From Volvox africanus (Eukaryota; Chlorophyta; Chlorophyceae; Chlamydomonadales; Volvocaceae), in contig BSDZ01000091.1 in assembly GCA_030268105.1 (NCBI GenBank), positions 457,099 to 521,098 on the forward strand: a stretch of DNA of 64,000 nt, given 5' to 3'. Below, in pieces: positions 32,566 to 44,290 of this stretch. Position 1 is the first letter of the stretch. Each line of letters starts with the position of its first letter. The notes below the pieces were generated by a model. That model ran no database searches and was not told the origin of the DNA. It saw only the letters and a list, made by a program, of their open reading frames with translations. A program made the position numbers and the translations under genes.

Positions 32566-33389
32566 TGTTGTACCTCCCGTTCGCGTTTGCTCATAAGTAT
32601 CTGCACGTCTGGAGACTTTCGACACCGATGCGCGAGCACTTGCAAGTACAGCAAGGCAAGCGAGAGCAAACAGAGACAGCGGAAGACTTCAAGACGAAGA
32701 GAGATATAACTTACAGTCTTACAGATCGGAACGATGCAATGGACGAAATCGCCGTCAGCGCCGGAAGCAAGCAATCATCACGCGGCGGTGATTAGCGAAG
32801 TTCAGGCTTAGCTCGGGCTAAGTAGAATAGCGTATAGCAATAGTAATATAGAACACACGAGTGTTCTCTGGTATCGAATGTCTTGTCTTGCTTAGCCGTC
32901 CTCGCATCTGTTATACTCGCAGTATCGCAATGCCGTACGATTCACATTAGGAGGCCGATCCTAGATGTGACAATCCTACTGCGTATAGGCGATGTCTACG
33001 CATAACAACGTATAAGCCTTTCCAGCATTCGCATGATGCAAGGGTCCGGATAACGATATCCGGTTGCAGGGCATGTGTCGCGATGAGTGCGGCGCTCTCA
33101 ACGTGTGCTGTAATGAAGTAATAATATATCAGATAATATTACTTATCGTTTCGTAGCACGAGCATAATGCGCACTTCAATGCTTCGGGCTTTCATGCATG
33201 CTAGGCGGATTTGCCATGATGCGATGTCGCGATGGATAATGACAACATGCCAAATGCATATATAAATGTACACGAATACATTTATATCATGCAGATTCAT
33301 TCATATGCAATGTGTTCATCACAATAGCACTTCGCCTTGTAGGATCACATCGACCTACGCATCGGCGGGAAACTAACCGTAGCACAACA
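32566..33389 (-). repeat. 5' LTR of element D
   Basis: An 824-bp family-1 LTR in reverse orientation, followed on the right by TSD tgggg and the resumed pol of B. It carries a 1-nt change in the AT-rich hairpin arm (gaagtaataatat) that its partner at 11121-11944 lacks. Confidence 0.95.
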
Positions 33390-33885
33390 TGGGGCAGGTT
33401 AATCTTCGTCTATCTGCAGGTCCTTTAAGGTTAAACGTCCGCCCATACGTGTTGCCTGAGCTAACTGATGCTGCCACGTATATCTTGGGTTCTTCCACCC
33501 TAGCACAGTATGTGGCTGTCCTTGACTATGAGTCTAAATCTTTGCGCCTGCGCAAGGGGAATCTAGTCTGCAAGGTACCCTTTACTACTGCCGGACAGCC
33601 ACCAGATGAGATGACACCTGCGCCTTGCTTTAATTATGCAACCACTGCTATCTGTCAGCACACTGAACCTGAAGTTGTTTGCAGAAAAGCAGCAGTTTGC
33701 ATGATTCGCAAGGGGGCTCATGCTTTACTAGTACGGCCCAAGTTGCACCTGAATGCAACTTCTATCCCAGCTGATGCCACTGACCCTGAGCTTGAGGCCT
33801 TGTTACAGGAATATTCAGATATATTCCAGGAGGTCCCTGGCAAGCCTCCAATGCGGCCTGTGGATCATACCTTTGGTGCCTGGCA
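33390..33885 (+). pseudogene. pol: Element B pol, segment between protease and RT
   Basis: Resumes directly after the D insertion (GQVNLRLSAGPLRL) and covers the protease C-terminus and the linker to RT (DPELEALLQEYSDIFQEVPG), matching E2 about 27110-27600. It is interrupted by F within the VDHT segment at the RT entrance. Confidence 0.92.
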
Positions 33886-34719
33886 TGTTGTGCCACGGTT
33901 CATTTCCCGCCGATGTGTAGGTCAATGCGACGCTACGAGGCGAAGTGCTGACTTGATGAATGCATGATGACCATGAATGAACTCGCATGCATATAAATGT
34001 ATTTGCATACATTTACATATAATTAGCATGTTAATGCTATGCATCACGACACATCGCATCACCGCTGATACGCCTAACATATGCAATGCTCAGAGAAGCA
34101 CAGGCGCGCGGCATGCTCATGTCATGTACTGTTAAGTAATATTATTTGTTATAATATTACGTTGTTGCGGCATGCTTTGCGAGCACCGCACTAGTCGCGA
34201 TGATGACTTGCAACCGAATATTGCTATTCGGACCCTTGCATCATGCGAATGCCGGAAAGGCTTATCGGTTGTTATACGTGGATATCGCAGATACGCAGTA
34301 GGGTTTGCCGCACTTAGGGTTGGCCTCCTAGTGTGCATTGTACGGCGTAGAGATATCGTGAGTATAACAGATGCGAGGACGGCTAAGGAGAGCAGACAAA
34401 ACATTCTTATGCCTATGGAACACTCGTGTGTTCAACTCAACTATTGCTAGTTGCTCTATCATCTTAGCCCGAGCTAAGCCTAAACTTCGCTAATCAACGC
34501 CGCGTGATGAACGCTTGCTTCCGGCGCTGACGGCGATCGCGTCCCTGCATTGCTTCGTTGATATATGATTGTAAGTTATATCTCTCCTTGCTCTGAAGTC
34601 TTCCGCTGTCTCTGTTTGCTCTCAAATGCCTTGATGTACTTGCAAGTGCTTGTGCATCGGTATCAAAAGTCCCCAGACGTGCAGATACCTATGAGCAAAC
34701 CCTAAGGAGAGGCACAACA
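33886..34719 (+). repeat. 5' LTR of element F (family 1 subfamily)
   Basis: 834 bp, TGTTGTGCCACGG to GGCACAACA. It is a diverged subfamily of the E-type LTR that keeps the hairpins with compensating changes, for example CCGAATA (34214-34220) with TATTCGG (34225-34231). Confidence 0.95.
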
Positions 34720-37700
34720 ATTTGGTATCGAGACAGGTTCGTTGCCTGACTGTCTCATGATGCTCGATCGGAAGTAAGTTCTCGCTATGGTGAGTGTCGA
34801 CGATGGACGACATAGCCCACTATTGCCGAAGGACTTGACTGCGTTGTGTTAGACGCCGCTGCTTCCGAATTGTGACTGCTTTTGTCCCTTAATAGTTCAC
34901 TGCAATTGTGGTGTGAGCCTTCGCTCGGAGTTGCAGGCAAAACTAGTGGTCCGGCATCGCTTGCGGTCACTCCTGGTTACAACTTGCGTACTAACCAGCT
35001 GGAGGCTTTGATCGCACGGACTACAGGGATCAACTGAGTACGTATCTGTTATACTTACTCGAAGTCTGCAAGAGTATCGTCGGTGCGCTGACCGAATTGC
35101 TTGTACTCTTGTGCTGGATTCATGTGAATCACTTGTATTCTTGCTTTGGAATTGTGTGCATCGTTTATTGGCACGCAATTCGAACGTATTGGTCAGTGTT
35201 CCACGATGGCGGAACGTGACGACCTGTCGTTCGTAGGCTTGGCATGTCAACCCGAGCCGGGGGCCATTCCTAGAATGTTTGATAGAGATCCTGAGACTAT
35301 TGACATGATTGCTGCTCAAGATTCTCTTGTGTTTCAGGCTCCTATCCATCTTACTACGCCACGCTCGGCAGCCATGACGGTTACAGATGGAACTGCTGAT
35401 CAACGGGGTCTGCTGTCACCTCAAATGCAAGACCGTGTTGACGGTAATGAGGTGAAGAGGTTTATTATCCCGGCACCGAAATTGCTTATCTCACATGATG
35501 TGAATGTTGGGCGTGACACCGCAATTGCAACTCGTACCTATCTACGTGATGTTAGGAAGTACCTGCAGTTGTGCTGTGGTGTGAACATGACGCCATGCGA
35601 TGTCTCTTCGTCAGAAGTTCCCTTTGAAGGTGTGACGAAGACATGGTAAGACCAATGGGCCACTGCACGGGAAAACTTCACGTTTGGTGAGTTGATTGCC
35701 GCCTTGCCTGCACGCCTTACCCCAGAAGATTAGCCACGTGATATGGAGGCACGCCGTACACTAGCCTCGGGCTTGTATAGCATGCGCTCAAATGAAATGA
35801 TATCCGCGTATCAATCACGTTCTGAGGCTCTTTGTATCTTCTGGTTCCAGTGAGATCTGTCATGGTCTTTGGCTAGACAATGTGCCACTGACTTGATGGG
35901 GATAAGAGTCCAGTCGTATGTGGACTTGGTGGCATTTGTCCTGAGAGCTGAGATATGTATCTTAGTTGGACAAAATGCTTTGAAAGCTGTGCCTTATGTG
36001 TCTGCCATGCAAATGCAGGACCTATGACTGGCAAAATGGGAGTGCATGCAATCCGAGCTTGTGCGTCGGAGGATGGTCACTCTTTGCTGGAGATGTGCAG
36101 TGGATTACCTCACGAAGGGGTGTCTGTTGTTGCAGCCTTTGGCCATACGGCTAAGGTAGGGGATTGCCGGATTGATGCGGAGTTGTCTCCACCCGGGAAT
36201 GCTGAACAAACGTGTTGTCAGTGGTCGTTCGTACGATCAGCCATGAAGGCATTGTTGCTCTTGGTCCTTGAGGACGTATCATGGCTATGTTCATCCCCTC
36301 ATCTCTATGTGAGCTGTTCGTACAGCTTATTTTGTACAGGAGTAGACGTCAATGTACGGACACCGCTGCATGTGTTTTATTCCCTGCCTATAGTCAGCGC
36401 GCGGCTGAGGCTCTGCTAAAGGGTATGCAGTGTGTCACCTGGTTCACACCAGGCACCATGCTGTTTGATGGTGTTAATATGGAGGGAGTGTCAGCTCTGT
36501 TGCTGAACTGCCCTATGCTACTGGCGTCTTGTATGAAACTCCTGCTGTGGGTTCTGCCGATTGCTTTGAACCCATCCTGGGATTGCTGCTGCTGTCCGCA
36601 AATTGATTACTACAAGTGCAGCATCGTTACCTACAGGGCAATTGCCAACAGGTATTCGGATCCCAGTAATTCACGTCGGTCTTGCTGACCGTATTCTGAA
36701 GGCACATGCATTTTGGTGCCATAGACGACTTCACCTACTCGGCAGGGTGAATGCAGTGGAGTCGTTCTCCACAGTCGTTGGATTGTGCACAGGTTACTCT
36801 TGCGGATGGAGTAAAAGTCCCATCGTTGGGCAGAATCACCCTTCGCCTATTGTTAGGCCCTTTGGTTGTTGTGACCCGAGTGTACGCACTGCAGGGTTCT
36901 GCAGAGACTGCATCGTACCTGAAGGGGTCTTTGACATCCTGTCGTACCTCGCGCGCTCCGGACGAAGTCCTTAACCCTTGATGTAGGCCAAGGGGGACTC
37001 GGGTCGGAGGGTACCAGGTGTCACACCAAAGGAGGGCAAAACTGAGGCGGTGCCTATGGTTACGCTGCGCCTACATTGGCCACGCGAATGAAAACCGAAG
37101 CCACGGAGTCATGAACCGTATGGGCTTTTGAGGCATTAGGTGGAATGATGTGCCACCACCGCGCAGATTTTGTGGATTCTGGGGTCGAAGCCTTGATGCA
37201 AAATGCATACGGATGTCTCGTGATATCCCCGCGCTTCCACCTTGTCCTGTTGTTTGCACAATCCCTCTGTTCTCTGAAGCGCTACCAAGTGCAAGGTTGA
37301 GCGGCAGTAAGAGACAGAAATGCTACAAAGGGTATGATTGTTGCCCCACACATCCTCCTACTCTGCACCGATAATACTTGTCGGTATCCTGAGCATGTGT
37401 ACTGCCTACCGGGCTTGAATGCGAATGATGTTGAAATCGCGACCCTTTGTATGTGTGTTGATAACCTGTTCGATATGCTGAACGTTCAGCTTATGTCTCC
37501 TCAATTGACTCGCAACAGGGTTGCAATCAGACTGGCATCGCTGCCTCTGATATTTTGAAAATCGCTTTTCGAAATCCCTTTGGTCAATTTGAGTATACGG
37601 CCGTGTCGCTTGGGATTTGACTAATGCCCCATGACACTTGAAGCGGATGTGAACCGCATGCTCGGGCCGTTTGCCGACAGGTTTTGTTGTATGGATGACA

Positions 37701-38191
37701 TCTTGGTTCATCCCAAACGCATGATGGAGCATCTGTGGCTCATGTTTTTATGTGATAAGGCAGAAGCAATCGTTTGCTAAACGCGCCAAATGTTTGGGCG
37801 TAGCCTCAGGTGGAGTATTTCAGTCACATTGTAGCGGCCGCCAATGTGAAAATGGTTTCGCGGAAGGTCACCGTGGTTCATGTTTTGGCCCGTGCCTCAG
37901 AACCTCTCGGGACTTCGCAGTTCCCAGGCTTGACCAAGTATTTCCGGAAGCCCACTGAAAATTACTCTGTTCATATGACTTGTGAACTTGACCCGCAAGG
38001 GATGTTCGTTTTGTTTGAGTCATCGAAGTGCCGACGGGCATTCGACGAGCTCAATCGAACCGTCACTGATGATATTATCCTTGCAATGCCCGATTACTCG
38101 TTGCTTTTCCATGTGGAGGTTGTTGTTGATACCTCAATTAATGGAAGCGATGCTAGGCAGCGAGGACGCTGCATGCGGGAGGGGGGATAAT
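34720..38191 (+). pseudogene. Element F internal region: decayed leader, gag and part of pol
   Basis: Recognisable in order: a leader with primer site; gag from ATG 35206 (AERDDLSFVGLACQPEP) to a stop at 35647-35649, then more gag in broken frames; pre-protease pieces (about 36280-36500); protease-downstream pieces (about 36750-36960); RT pieces (about 37330-37960, including CYLDD-like remains near 37690); and the start of RNase H (LNRTVTDDIILAMPDYSLLFHVEV, about 38050-38130). The sequence then jumps straight to the hairpin and polypurine tract, so most of RNase H and all of integrase and chromodomain are deleted. No long intact frame remains except the gag start. Confidence 0.88.
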
Positions 38192-39025
38192 TGTTGTGCC
38201 ACGGTTCATTTCCCGCCGATGTGTAGGTCAATGCGACGCTACGAGGCGAAGTGCTGACTTGATGAATGCATGATGACCATGAATGAACTCGCATGCATAT
38301 AAATGTATTTGCATACATTTACATATAATTAGCATGTTAATGCTATGCATCACGACACATCGCATCACCGCTGATACGCCTAACATATGCAATGCTCAGA
38401 GAAGCACAGGCGCGCGGCATGCTCATGTCATGTACTGTTAAGTAATATTATTTGTTATAATATTACGTTGTTGCGGCATGCTTTGCGAGCACCGCACTAG
38501 TCGCGATGATGACTTGCAACCGAATATTGCTATTCGGACCCTTGCATCATGCGAATGCCGGAAAGGCTTATCGGTTGTTATACGTGGATATCGCAGATAC
38601 GCAGTAGGGTTTGCCGCACTTAGGGTTGGCCTCCTAGTGTGCATTGTACGGCGTAGAGATATCGTGAGTATAACAGATGCGAGGACGGCTAAGGAGAGCA
38701 GACAAAACATTCTTATGCCTATGGAACACTCGTGTGTTCAACTCAACTATTGCTAGTTGCTCTATCATCTTAGCCCGAGCTAAGCCTAAACTTCGCTAAT
38801 CAACGCCGCGTGATGAACGCTTGCTTCCGGCGCTGACGGCGATCGCGTCCCTGCATTGCTTCGTTGATATATGATTGTAAGTTATATCTCTCCTTGCTCT
38901 GAAGTCTTCCGCTGTCTCTGTTTGCTCTCAAATGCCTTGATGTACTTGCAAGTGCTTGTGCATCGGTATCAAAAGTCCCCAGACGTGCAGATACCTATGA
39001 GCAAACCCTAAGGAGAGGCACAACA
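38192..39025 (+). repeat. 3' LTR of element F
   Basis: 834 bp, no difference seen from 33886-34719 on reading both. Followed by TSD tggca. Confidence 0.95.
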
Positions 39026-41834
39026 TGGCACAGTACCCGTTTACCGCCCCATGTATCGGCTAAGCCCCTTGGAGCTGGACGAGGTCAAACGACAGGTTAC
39101 TGAGCTGCTGAAAAAAGGTATGATACGGCCAAGCACATCCCCATACTCCGCCCCTATTCTGTTTGTGGGAAAGAAGGATGGGACTCTGAGAATGTGCATT
39201 GATTATAGGGGGTTAAATGCTGCAACGGTTAAGAACCGTTACCCCCTCCCACGTGTCGATGATCTGCTGGATAAGCTAAAGATTCTGCATTCTTTAGCTC
39301 TATTGACCTCCAGCAGGGGTATAATCAGATTCGTATAGCAGAATCTGACATCCCTAAAACGGCTTTCCGTACGCCGTTTGGCCATTTTGAATATACCGTC
39401 CTTAGTTTCGGACTGACGAACGCCCCTGCAACGTTCCAAGCCGTCATGGACCGTATCTTCAGGCCATACATCGACAAATTCGTCATCTGTTATCTGGACG
39501 ATATCCTGGTGTTTTCAAAGACCCGTGAGGAGCACATACAACACCTCCGCCTGGTCTTTGAGGTTCTGCGGCGTGAGCAGCTGTATGCTAAGCGTTCTAA
39601 GTGCCACTGGGCACAACCACAGGTGGAGTATCTGGGGCACATAGTGTCTCAGGGTGGCATACGGATGGACCCCCGGAAAACTGCTGTTGTTCGGGATTGG
39701 CCAGTGCCCTCCAACCTTCAGGAACTGCGTAAGGTTTTGGGCCTGACCAACTACTTTCGTAAGTTCATAGAGCGCTACTCAGTCATTGCTGCACCGCTAA
39801 CAAACCTCACACGTAAGGGAGCCTTCTCTTCACCTGAGGCCTGGACCCCTGCATGCCAAGCAGCTTTTGATGCTTTGAAGCGTGCTATCTCTGATATTAT
39901 CCTGCACTTCCCTGACTACTCATTGCCGTTCCATGTAGAGGTCATAACTGATGCATCTATACATGGGACGGGGGCAGTTCTGTTGCAGCAGGGACGCCCC
40001 ATTGCATACACGAGTAAGAAGTTTTCGGGGGCTGAAACCCGTTATACTACAGGGGAACAGGAATTTCTTGCGGTCCTACATGCCTTGAAGGAATGGCGAT
40101 GTTACCTTGAGGGCCGGCCTTTTGCCCTCAAGACTGATCACAAACCCCTTACGTTTCTGCAAGGTGTGCCCTCCCTTAACCGACGCCAGGCCTGCTGGAT
40201 GGAATACCTGGCACGGTTTAACTTTGATTGGGAGTACCTGAGCGGCTCACTGAACATAGCTGATGCTCTCAGTAGGCACCCCTCACTGCATGCAGCCATT
40301 CTGGCGGTAAGCACACGAAGTAGGTCTCAGGCAAAACCTAACTTCGTGCCCTCCAATTTTACCAAGCGCTTGAAACAGGCTTATGCAGCCGACCCATGGT
40401 TCACAATTCACAACAACACGGGGCACTTGGTACAGGAGCATGGCTTATGGATCCGATTGGAAGGATCCAACCGTCAGATTGTCGTACCTAACGATGATTC
40501 ATTACGTCGTGAACTTCTCTCATGTTTTCATGACGGCCCTCTTGCTGGGCATCCTGGCTGCACGCGGTTACTGGAGCTTTTGCAGTGTCAATTCTGGTGG
40601 CCCCACATGGCTAAGGACACCGAAAATTATGTCCTCTGTTGCGACCTGTGCCAGTGCAATAAGGCCCAGTCTGGTAAATCACATGGGCATCTCCAACCTC
40701 TTCCCATTCCCGACGCTCTGTGGGAAAGCGTCTCTATGGACTTTATTGTTGTGCTGCCCAAAACTGAGGGAGGATACGACGCCGTGCTGGTCCTGGTCGA
40801 CCGTTTCACTAAGATGGTCCACCTGGCCCCCACGACATCATCCTGCACAGCTGAGCAAACGGCCCGTCTATTTTTCGACAATGTGGTACGTTTGCATGGG
40901 GTCCCCAAGTCCGTGGTATCTGATCGCAGCGCTCAATTTGCATGTAAGTTGGGGCGCCCTGGGGATTCTGGTAGGAATGTGGGTAAATCTGTCCACCGCC
41001 TACCACCCCCAATCTGATGGGCAAACAGAGCGTGTTAACCGTGTCCTGGGGGATATGCTCCGTAACTTTGCAGGACGCACCCCTACTGCATGGGATACCT
41101 ACCTAACCGCTGCTGGGTTTGCCATTAATAATGCTACTAACCGGTCCGTTGGTAATAGTCCGTTTTTCCTGAATTACGGTTTTAACCCTGCATTGCCTGT
41201 TTGGCGGGAATTGCACATAAATGTTCCAGCTGCAAAAATGTTTGCTAAGTCTTTCGTGTCCCATCTAACTGATGCTAAAGCTTGCCTGGAAGCTGCACAG
41301 CAACGGGCTATGGACTATTATAACAAGTCCAAAAAGGACGTCACGTTCACTAAGGGGCAGCTGGTTATGTTGAGCACAAAAAACCTTCGTTCCCCAGCAG
41401 ATGGGTTTCACAAGTTATTACCGTGCTTTGTGGGGCCTTATCCTGTCGTACGCATGGTAGGGTCGGTGGCTGTAGAGTTACAACTCCCATCTGATCTACG
41501 CATTCATCCCACATTTCATGTATCTCTTGTACGTCCATATCGGGGTACTCTGCCTGAGGCTAACGATAGCATCCCTCCTGTTACGGAAGCTAATCCCTTT
41601 ACCTGGTTATAGGGTAAGCAGACCCTGTATCCTGTCGAACGTATCCTGGATTACCGTGCACGACGTGTTGGCAAGGGCAGGCGTAAGCGTAACATACATG
41701 AGTACCTGGTTAAGTGGTCTGGGTATTCGTCTGAGCACAATAGCTGGGAACCGGCACGTAACTTCACCCCTGACATGAAACCCCTGCTTGATGAAGCTAG
41801 GCTGCGGGCACAGTCTAAGGACGGACCTCTCTGA
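39026..41834 (+). pseudogene. pol: Element B pol, RT to chromodomain
   Basis: RT resumes at [15 protein letters not shown] and includes [14 protein letters not shown] (about 39480-39521), then RNase H (ITDASIHGTGAVLLQ), integrase (SMDFIVVLPK, VSDRSAQF with the usual G replaced, DGQTERVNR) and a chromodomain (VERILDYRAR ... YLVKWSGY ... [10 protein letters not shown]) ending at TGA 41832-41834. Breaks: a small indel at the F insertion point, a 1-nt frameshift near 39280, a frameshift near 40945, and an in-frame TAG at 41610-41612 just before the chromodomain. Confidence 0.94.
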
Positions 41835-41903
41835 CGCTGTCCTACCTCAACCTGTCTACTCTCTTTTCATGCATCGGGACGCTGCATCTAGAGGGGGAAC
41901 AAT
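41835..41903 (+). promoter_or_regulatory. Element B 3' untranslated stretch with hairpin and polypurine tract
   Basis: Contains an imperfect hairpin (atgcatcg with acgctgcat, about 41869-41887) followed by the purine tract AGAGGGGGAACAA next to the 3' LTR, parallel to the E2 arrangement. Confidence 0.7.
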
Positions 41904-42326
41904 TGTTGTATCCTTAACGCATTTCGGTAATTCATTAAGATATAATAATTATCTGTTTATTATTTTTTGATATAATATATTTAATTATCAGATTAACTGT
42001 TTCATGTTCCCATCTGGCATTTGATTTGTGGATTTGGTCTCGGCTGTCGACGACCAATACTAACTGACTTCCTGAAACATCCGAACATGTTGGTTACTCC
42101 ATAACCTCTATGGAATGGGCCATTTACCGCCTGAATGGTAAATGGTGGAACACCTGGTTCCTGGTTCACTGAATCTCCAGTTGTAGTGGTGACTTCTGAA
42201 GGTCATGCCCGGTTCGAGGCCTAATGGTCTCTCAAGTACGACCTAGTCGGCAGCTCTACTTAATCAGGCTCTGGCACAACAACCGGTATCTTTTGATACC
42301 ACCCTTCGTGGGTACCATATACAACA
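41904..42326 (+). repeat. 3' LTR of element B
   Basis: 423 bp, about 18 differences from 6932-7354 by eye. Ends ATATACAACA, then TSD gtttc and LINE sequence. Confidence 0.95.
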
Positions 42327-42531
42327 GTTTCACCACAGGTAGGCTGCGTTCGAATTCATCCTTGCTGAAGATACTTTGGTGAGCCCGACGAGGTTGTGTG
42401 GCAATCAGATGTTGTGTTCGGCGTCGCGCTGCAGCTATGTTTTTCCCGCGTTATATTGTTAGCGCCTGTCGTATTTGGCTACCGACCCATCGAATCGTGT
42501 CACGTAGTTGCTCCAGCAAGCCCCCCGCATC
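42327..42531 (-). pseudogene. LINE ORF2 linker between endonuclease and RT
   Basis: About 68 codons of the LINE ORF2 trapped between copia C and element B. Read on the minus strand they connect the endonuclease frame (ending ...THTPP at 46275) to the RT frame (KHPVSGKVCMEPES at 6926) with no shift. One stop, TAA at 42451-42453, interrupts it. The stretch encodes charged residues (GLLEQLRDTIRW, then AAARRRTQHL, then SIFSKDEFERSLP), typical of the region before LINE RT. Confidence 0.85.
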
Positions 42532-42536
42532 GGGAG

Positions 42537-42698
42537 TATTGGACTTTTCGTGTGTATTATCGCTTACATGTTACAAGAGATTCTAGGCTCTCAAGGCAAG
42601 GAACAAGAGACCGATATAGTCAGTCGTACACAAATGACTTCTAACCAAAAACATCATAAAGGCAAGTCTGACCGAACTCGTAAAGCCAAATTCCAACA
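42537..42698 (-). repeat. 3' LTR of copia element C
   Basis: 162 bp, identical by eye to 46108-46269. The pol stop lies only about 11 bp inside it (42710), leaving a minimal purine tract (GTGGGAG on the minus strand). Confidence 0.94.
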
Positions 42699-42709
42699 CT
42701 CCCACGCGG

Positions 42710-44290
42710 TCAGATCTTGCACACGCCCATGCTCTTCTGGTGCTTTGCAAACTTCTCCAACGGCAGCGGCTTCGTCAAGATATCCGCCACCATGTCGTCG
42801 CTGCGACAGTCCTCCATGACCACCGCTCCACGTGCCACTTGCTCACGAACCATGTGATATCGCACAGCAATGTGCTTTGATTTTCCTGAAATTACTGGGT
42901 TCTTCGTGATCTTAATCGCTGACTGGCTATCACAGTTGATGGTGGTCGGACGTAACGAGTAACCCAACTCCGAGAGCAGAAGACGTAGCCAGAGTGCCTC
43001 CTTGGTAGCCTCCGATGCCGCCACGTATTCCGCTTCCATGGTCGAACTCGTAACTGTACGCTGTAGCCTGCTCGACCAACTCACTGAGCCTCCATGCAAA
43101 GTGAAAACGTAACCACCAGTTGACTTGCGGCTCTCAATGCATCCTGCATAATCTGAATCTGTATAACCAATTAAACCTTCTTCAACACGTTCGCCACCAA
43201 AAACGATGCCGCACTGAGGTGTTGCCAGCAAGAAGCGAACTACTGCCTTCGCAGCTCTCCAGTGCTGCTCAGTGGGTGCTGACATGTGGCGTGTGAGGAC
43301 TCCCACGGCTTGTGCAATGTCAGGCCGGGTGCAATTTGTGATGTACATCAAGCTGCCTACCAGCTCAATGTACGGATATCGCGAGCGATCCAAAACTTCC
43401 CCGTCAGCAGCCCGCATCAGGATCGTCCCCGGGCTCATGGGAATGGATCTTGGATCTGCATTAACCATGCCATACCGCTCGATCAGCTCATGGATCATGT
43501 GTTCCTGCGACACTGTGAGGGTGCGGGTCTCACGGTCCCGCTTGATGACTAAACCCAAAAACACCTCCGCTTCCCCCATGTCACGGCATTCATACAACTG
43601 CTTGATCTCCTCTTGTATTTCGTTGCCCTCATCAGCCTCGGGATCGGACCCAGAGACATCCTCCTCCTCCGATTCTGAGGCGTCGAACTCCATGCTCCCA
43701 CGAACGCCCCACTCATCAAACTTAACATCACAACTGATGCGGACACGCCTATCCTTCGGTATCCACACCCGCCATGCACTCATGCCTGGTGCGTAACCCA
43801 CAAACTGGCCCGGCACGCTCACGGGATCCAGCTTATGGCGCTGCTGCTTAGGAATCATGACGTATGCAGGGCAGCCAAAAACCCTCAACTTCGACACGTC
43901 CGGTTTTTCACCAATGAACCGCTCCCAAGGCGTGAGATTGCTGCCCTTCGTGGGAGATACGTTGCGAAGAGTATTGGCCGTAATAACAGCCTCACTCCAC
44001 ATTTCCTGCGGCAAACCTGAATCGGCCAACATGGTGCGCACACACTCCTCCAGAGTGCGATTCAAACGCTCCGCGGCGCCATTCTGCTGTGGTGTGTACG
44101 GCGCCGTCTTCTCATGGAAAATGCCCATGTCCCGCAAAGTGCTAGCCAGTTCTTCATTTACGTACTCTAAGCCACGGTCAGTGTGGATGCGGCGGACCTT
44201 GTCGCCAATCTGCCGCTCCCACAACTTTATCACCTCCTTCACCGTCTCAGGAACCACGGTCTTGTCAGTGATACACCGCACCTCCGAAAA
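42710..44290 (-). pseudogene. pol: Element C pol: integrase core and RNase H, RT core deleted
   Basis: Continues the gag-protease-integrase frame after a TAG at 44291-44293. The integrase core carries HTDRGLEYVNEEL and PYTPQQNGAAERLNRTL (second D and E of the triad), then KLRVFGCPAYVM typical of copia. After an acidic Ser/Glu stretch (SESEEEDVSGSDPE) the frame jumps in phase to EIKQLYECRDMGEAEVFLGL, the segment that normally follows the RT catalytic core. The YVDD-containing palm is therefore gone. RNase H follows (YTDSDYAGC, SSTMEAEYVA, CDSQSAI, KHIAVRYH) to the stop. Confidence 0.92.

Larger units (their letters stand above)
11121..33389 (-). mobile_element. Element D: Ty3/gypsy chromovirus (minus strand) hosting E1 and E2
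   Basis: Minus-strand family-1 gypsy element in the protease region of B, with a perfect TSD tgggg (11116-11120 and 33390-33394). The 3' LTR is at 11121-11944 and the 5' LTR at 32566-33389. The internal part is 11945-17164 plus 32098-32565; between them sits E1 (17165-32097, TSD catgg), inserted at the gag start codon. D is defective: a TGA in RT/RNase H, a 138-bp in-frame deletion in integrase, a 1-nt deletion, and a TAA before the chromodomain. Confidence 0.95.
33886..39025 (+). mobile_element. Element F: non-autonomous gypsy derivative with intact LTRs and decayed body
   Basis: Plus-strand element in B pol with perfect TSD tggca (33881-33885 and 39026-39030). The LTRs are 33886-34719 and 38192-39025, both 834 bp and identical as far as I can compare. 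The primer site (TGGTATCGAGAC, 34723-34734) and the hairpin-polypurine tract (about 38158-38187) are intact. The internal region is only about 3.5 kb, lacks integrase and chromodomain, and is full of stops and frameshifts. It must have been copied and integrated by proteins supplied in trans. Confidence 0.93.
6932..42326 (+). mobile_element. Element B: Ty3/gypsy chromovirus with 423-bp LTRs, hosting three other insertions
   Basis: Plus-strand gypsy element bounded by two 423-bp LTRs and a perfect 5-bp TSD, gtttc (6927-6931 and 42327-42331). It spans 35.4 kb only because it contains a solo LTR (8840-9673), element D with its nested E1/E2 (11121-33389) and element F (33886-39025). Its own body is about 7 kb, in the order leader, gag, PR, RT, RNase H, integrase, chromodomain. 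Its proteins are clearly related to the D/E family but its LTR is different. I count about 18 differences between its two LTRs by eye (around 4%), and the coding region has several frameshifts and stops, so it is an older insertion than those it contains. Confidence 0.95.
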
